Part shown: one piece after another, positions 12,282 to 13,755 of the stretch | Position numbering within the stretch: the first letter of the stretch is position 1 | Layout of the letters: every line of letters begins with the position of its first letter | Source: JBOHWJ01 sp050736615 | GTDB lineage: Bacteria; Desulfobacterota; Binatia; Binatales; Binataceae | Direction: 5' to 3' | Assembly (NCBI GenBank): GCA_050736615.1 | Contig: JBOHWL010000222.1 | Coordinates: 1-13,755, forward strand | DNA: 13,755 nucleotides | Program-made: the position numbers and the translations under genes | The notes under the pieces: generated by a model | The model's database searches: none | Told to the model about the DNA's origin: nothing | Seen by the model: the letters and a program-made list of their open reading frames with translations, nothing else

Positions 12282-13755
12282 AGGCGGACAAGCTCAAATC
12301 GGCAACGACCGTTCCCCAAACCCCGGAAGCCGGCCGCGTATCCTTAATTTTCGAACTATCATCGGACGGACGTCGTGGCGCCGACCTGAATCGCGGCGCC
12401 GCGAGCGAACGGCGTGCGAAGGAGCTACTTGGCGAACTCTGCCGCGACGACATCGAAGGCTTTCCCGAGGTCAGTGAGCCGCAGGCGATGCGTCATTTCT
12501 TACGGCTCTCACAATTGAACTTCGCGCAGGCATTGCAATTCTATCCGCTCGGCTCCTGCACCATGAAGTACAACCCGGTGGCCAATGACGAAATGGCGGC
12601 GCTGCCGGGCTTCGCCAACCTCCATCCCCATACGCCGCCGCGACTGGCCCAAGGCGCACTCGAGCTGATGGCGCGAATGGAAGCGGCATTGGCCGAAATA
12701 ACCGGCATGGACGCGGTCTCGCTACATCCCGCGGCCGGCGCGCAGGGCGAGCTCACCGGCCTTTTGCTGATCCGTGCCTGGGAGCGCAAGCGCGGCCGCA
12801 TCCGCCGCAAAGTCATCATTCCCGATACGGCGCACGGCACCAATCCCGCCAGTTGCACCTTGGCCGGTTTCGAGGTGGTGGTGGCGCGCTCGAATAAGCG
12901 CGGTTTTCTCGAGACCGCCGAGATTCGTCGCTTATTGGACGATGAGGTGGCGGCGCTGATGGTGACCAATCCCAACACGATGGGGATTTTTGAGCCGCAA
13001 ATCGAGGATCTCGCGGCGGCGCTGCACGAGCGCGGCGCGATGCTCTATCTGGACGGCGCCAACATGAATGCGCTGCTGGGAGTGGCCAAGCCGGGTCATA
13101 TGGGCGCCGACATCGTGCAACTGAATCTGCATAAAACCTTCTCCACTCCGCATGGTGGCGGCGGACCAGGATGCGGGCCAGTCGCGGTCAAGCGTCATCT
13201 GGAGCCTTTCCTGCCAGTCCCACGCGTCGTGAAAGTGGGCGATCAATATGAATTCGATTACCGGCGCAGTGATTCGATTGGTCGCCTGCGCTCCTTCCAT
13301 GGGAATTTCGCAATGGTCGTGCGAGCCTATGCTTATCTGCTCGCGCTCGGCGGTGACGGGCTTGCCGCGGCCAGCCGACTGGCCATCCTCAATGCAAATT
13401 ATCTGCGCAAGCGTCTCGAACAGCTCTATCCGAGCGCTTCGCCCGAGCCGGCGATGCATGAATGCGTGCTGACGCATCAATTGGAAAGGCGCGTGGGTGT
13501 GACAACGCTGGATTTGGCCAAGCGCCTGCTGGACTTCGGCATTCATCCGCCGACGATTTACTTTCCGCTGGTGGTACATGGCGCGCTGATGATCGAGCCG
13601 ACGGAGACCGAGACGCGCGAGACGCTCGACCGCTTTATCGCCGTGATGGAACGAATACACGCGGAAGCGCTGTCCGCTCCGGAAATGGTGAAGGGTGCGC
13701 CACATCGGTTGGAATTGAGTCGCGTGGACGAGGCGGGGGCGGCGCGCCATCCGCT
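12278..13755 (+). CDS. gcvPB: Glycine dehydrogenase (decarboxylating) P-protein, C-terminal PLP subunit (3' end outside window)
   Basis: 492 codons are visible, starting at the TTG at 12278 that overlaps the gcvPA stop (TTGA), with GGTGG six bases upstream. No other start is available close to the family's N-terminal segment SLIFELSSDGRRGADL. The catalytic subunit's motifs are present: ALQFYPLGSCTMKYNP, GFANLHPHTP, HPAAGAQGELTGLLLIRAW, IIPDTAHGTNPAS, VTNPNTMGIFE, LDGANMNALLGVAKPG and NLHKTFSTPHGGGGPG, in which Lys286 should form the PLP Schiff base. The last visible residues, HRLELSRVDEAGAARHP, match the family's terminal LDEARAARxPVLRW segment, so probably fewer than ten codons are missing. 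gcvH could lie farther downstream. Confidence 0.96.
   Translation, partial: MKADKLKSATTVPQTPEAGRVSLIFELSSDGRRGADLNRGAASERRAKELLGELCRDDIEGFPEVSEPQAMRHFLRLSQLNFAQALQFYPLGSCTMKYNPVANDEMAALPGFANLHPHTPPRLAQGALELMARMEAALAEITGMDAVSLHPAAGAQGELTGLLLIRAWERKRGRIRRKVIIPDTAHGTNPASCTLAGFEVVVARSNKRGFLETAEIRRLLDDEVAALMVTNPNTMGIFEPQIEDLAAALHERGAMLYLDGANMNALLGVAKPGHMGADIVQLNLHKTFSTPHGGGGPGCGPVAVKRHLEPFLPVPRVVKVGDQYEFDYRRSDSIGRLRSFHGNFAMVVRAYAYLLALGGDGLAAASRLAILNANYLRKRLEQLYPSASPEPAMHECVLTHQLERRVGVTTLDLAKRLLDFGIHPPTIYFPLVVHGALMIEPTETETRETLDRFIAVMERIHAEALSAPEMVKGAPHRLELSRVDEAGAARHP

Noticed and set aside
12932..13750. 272-codon open frame on the minus strand
   Set aside because: Antisense to the PLP-binding part of gcvPB, with low-complexity composition. 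It is a shadow frame.
1..13755. Insertion sequences, prophage, CRISPR array, tRNA or rRNA genes
   Set aside because: No transposase or integrase motifs, no regularly spaced repeats and no tRNA-like cloverleaf were seen by eye. A dedicated scan would be needed for weak tRNA or ncRNA signals.

Overview
The window is G+C-rich, gene-dense bacterial chromosome with no mobile elements, CRISPR arrays, rRNA or tRNA that I could see. The gene content (a NodU-type carbamoyltransferase module, a stand-alone acyl-CoA dehydrogenase, a split two-subunit P-protein, TTG starts) would fit an uncultured soil or sediment bacterium of the former Deltaproteobacteria/Binatota/Acidobacteria kind. That placement is a guess from style and content, not from a marker gene.

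Region 1 (1-3713, all minus strand) is a tightly packed four-gene operon read right to left: a carbamoyltransferase, a three-helix SxtJ-like membrane protein, a 50-residue DUF5989 microprotein, and a membrane-anchored SGNH/GDSL hydrolase whose last few codons lie beyond base 1. The second and third genes overlap as TGATG. The arrangement suggests that a substrate is carbamoylated in the cytoplasm and handled further at or outside the membrane. The product is unknown, and this is the best candidate for an undescribed system here.

Region 2 (3714-5115) is a divergent control region holding three alternating GTACTT-type half-sites. It is followed by an acyl-CoA dehydrogenase gene with a TTG start, a strong Shine-Dalgarno sequence and a clear intrinsic terminator.

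Region 3 (5293-8449) holds two convergent membrane-protein genes: a DUF4239 (bestrophin-like) protein on plus and a KimA-like APC/KUP-superfamily permease on minus. The permease keeps the acidic and hydroxyl residues that bind K+ in KimA.

Region 4 (8548-13755) is one-carbon metabolism. folD (minus) diverges from gcvT-gcvPA-gcvPB (plus). GcvT and the P-protein break down glycine and load a one-carbon unit on tetrahydrofolate, and FolD interconverts the resulting 5,10-methylene-THF with 10-formyl-THF. gcvH, usually next to gcvT, is absent from the visible cluster. gcvPB runs off the right edge probably only a few codons before its stop.
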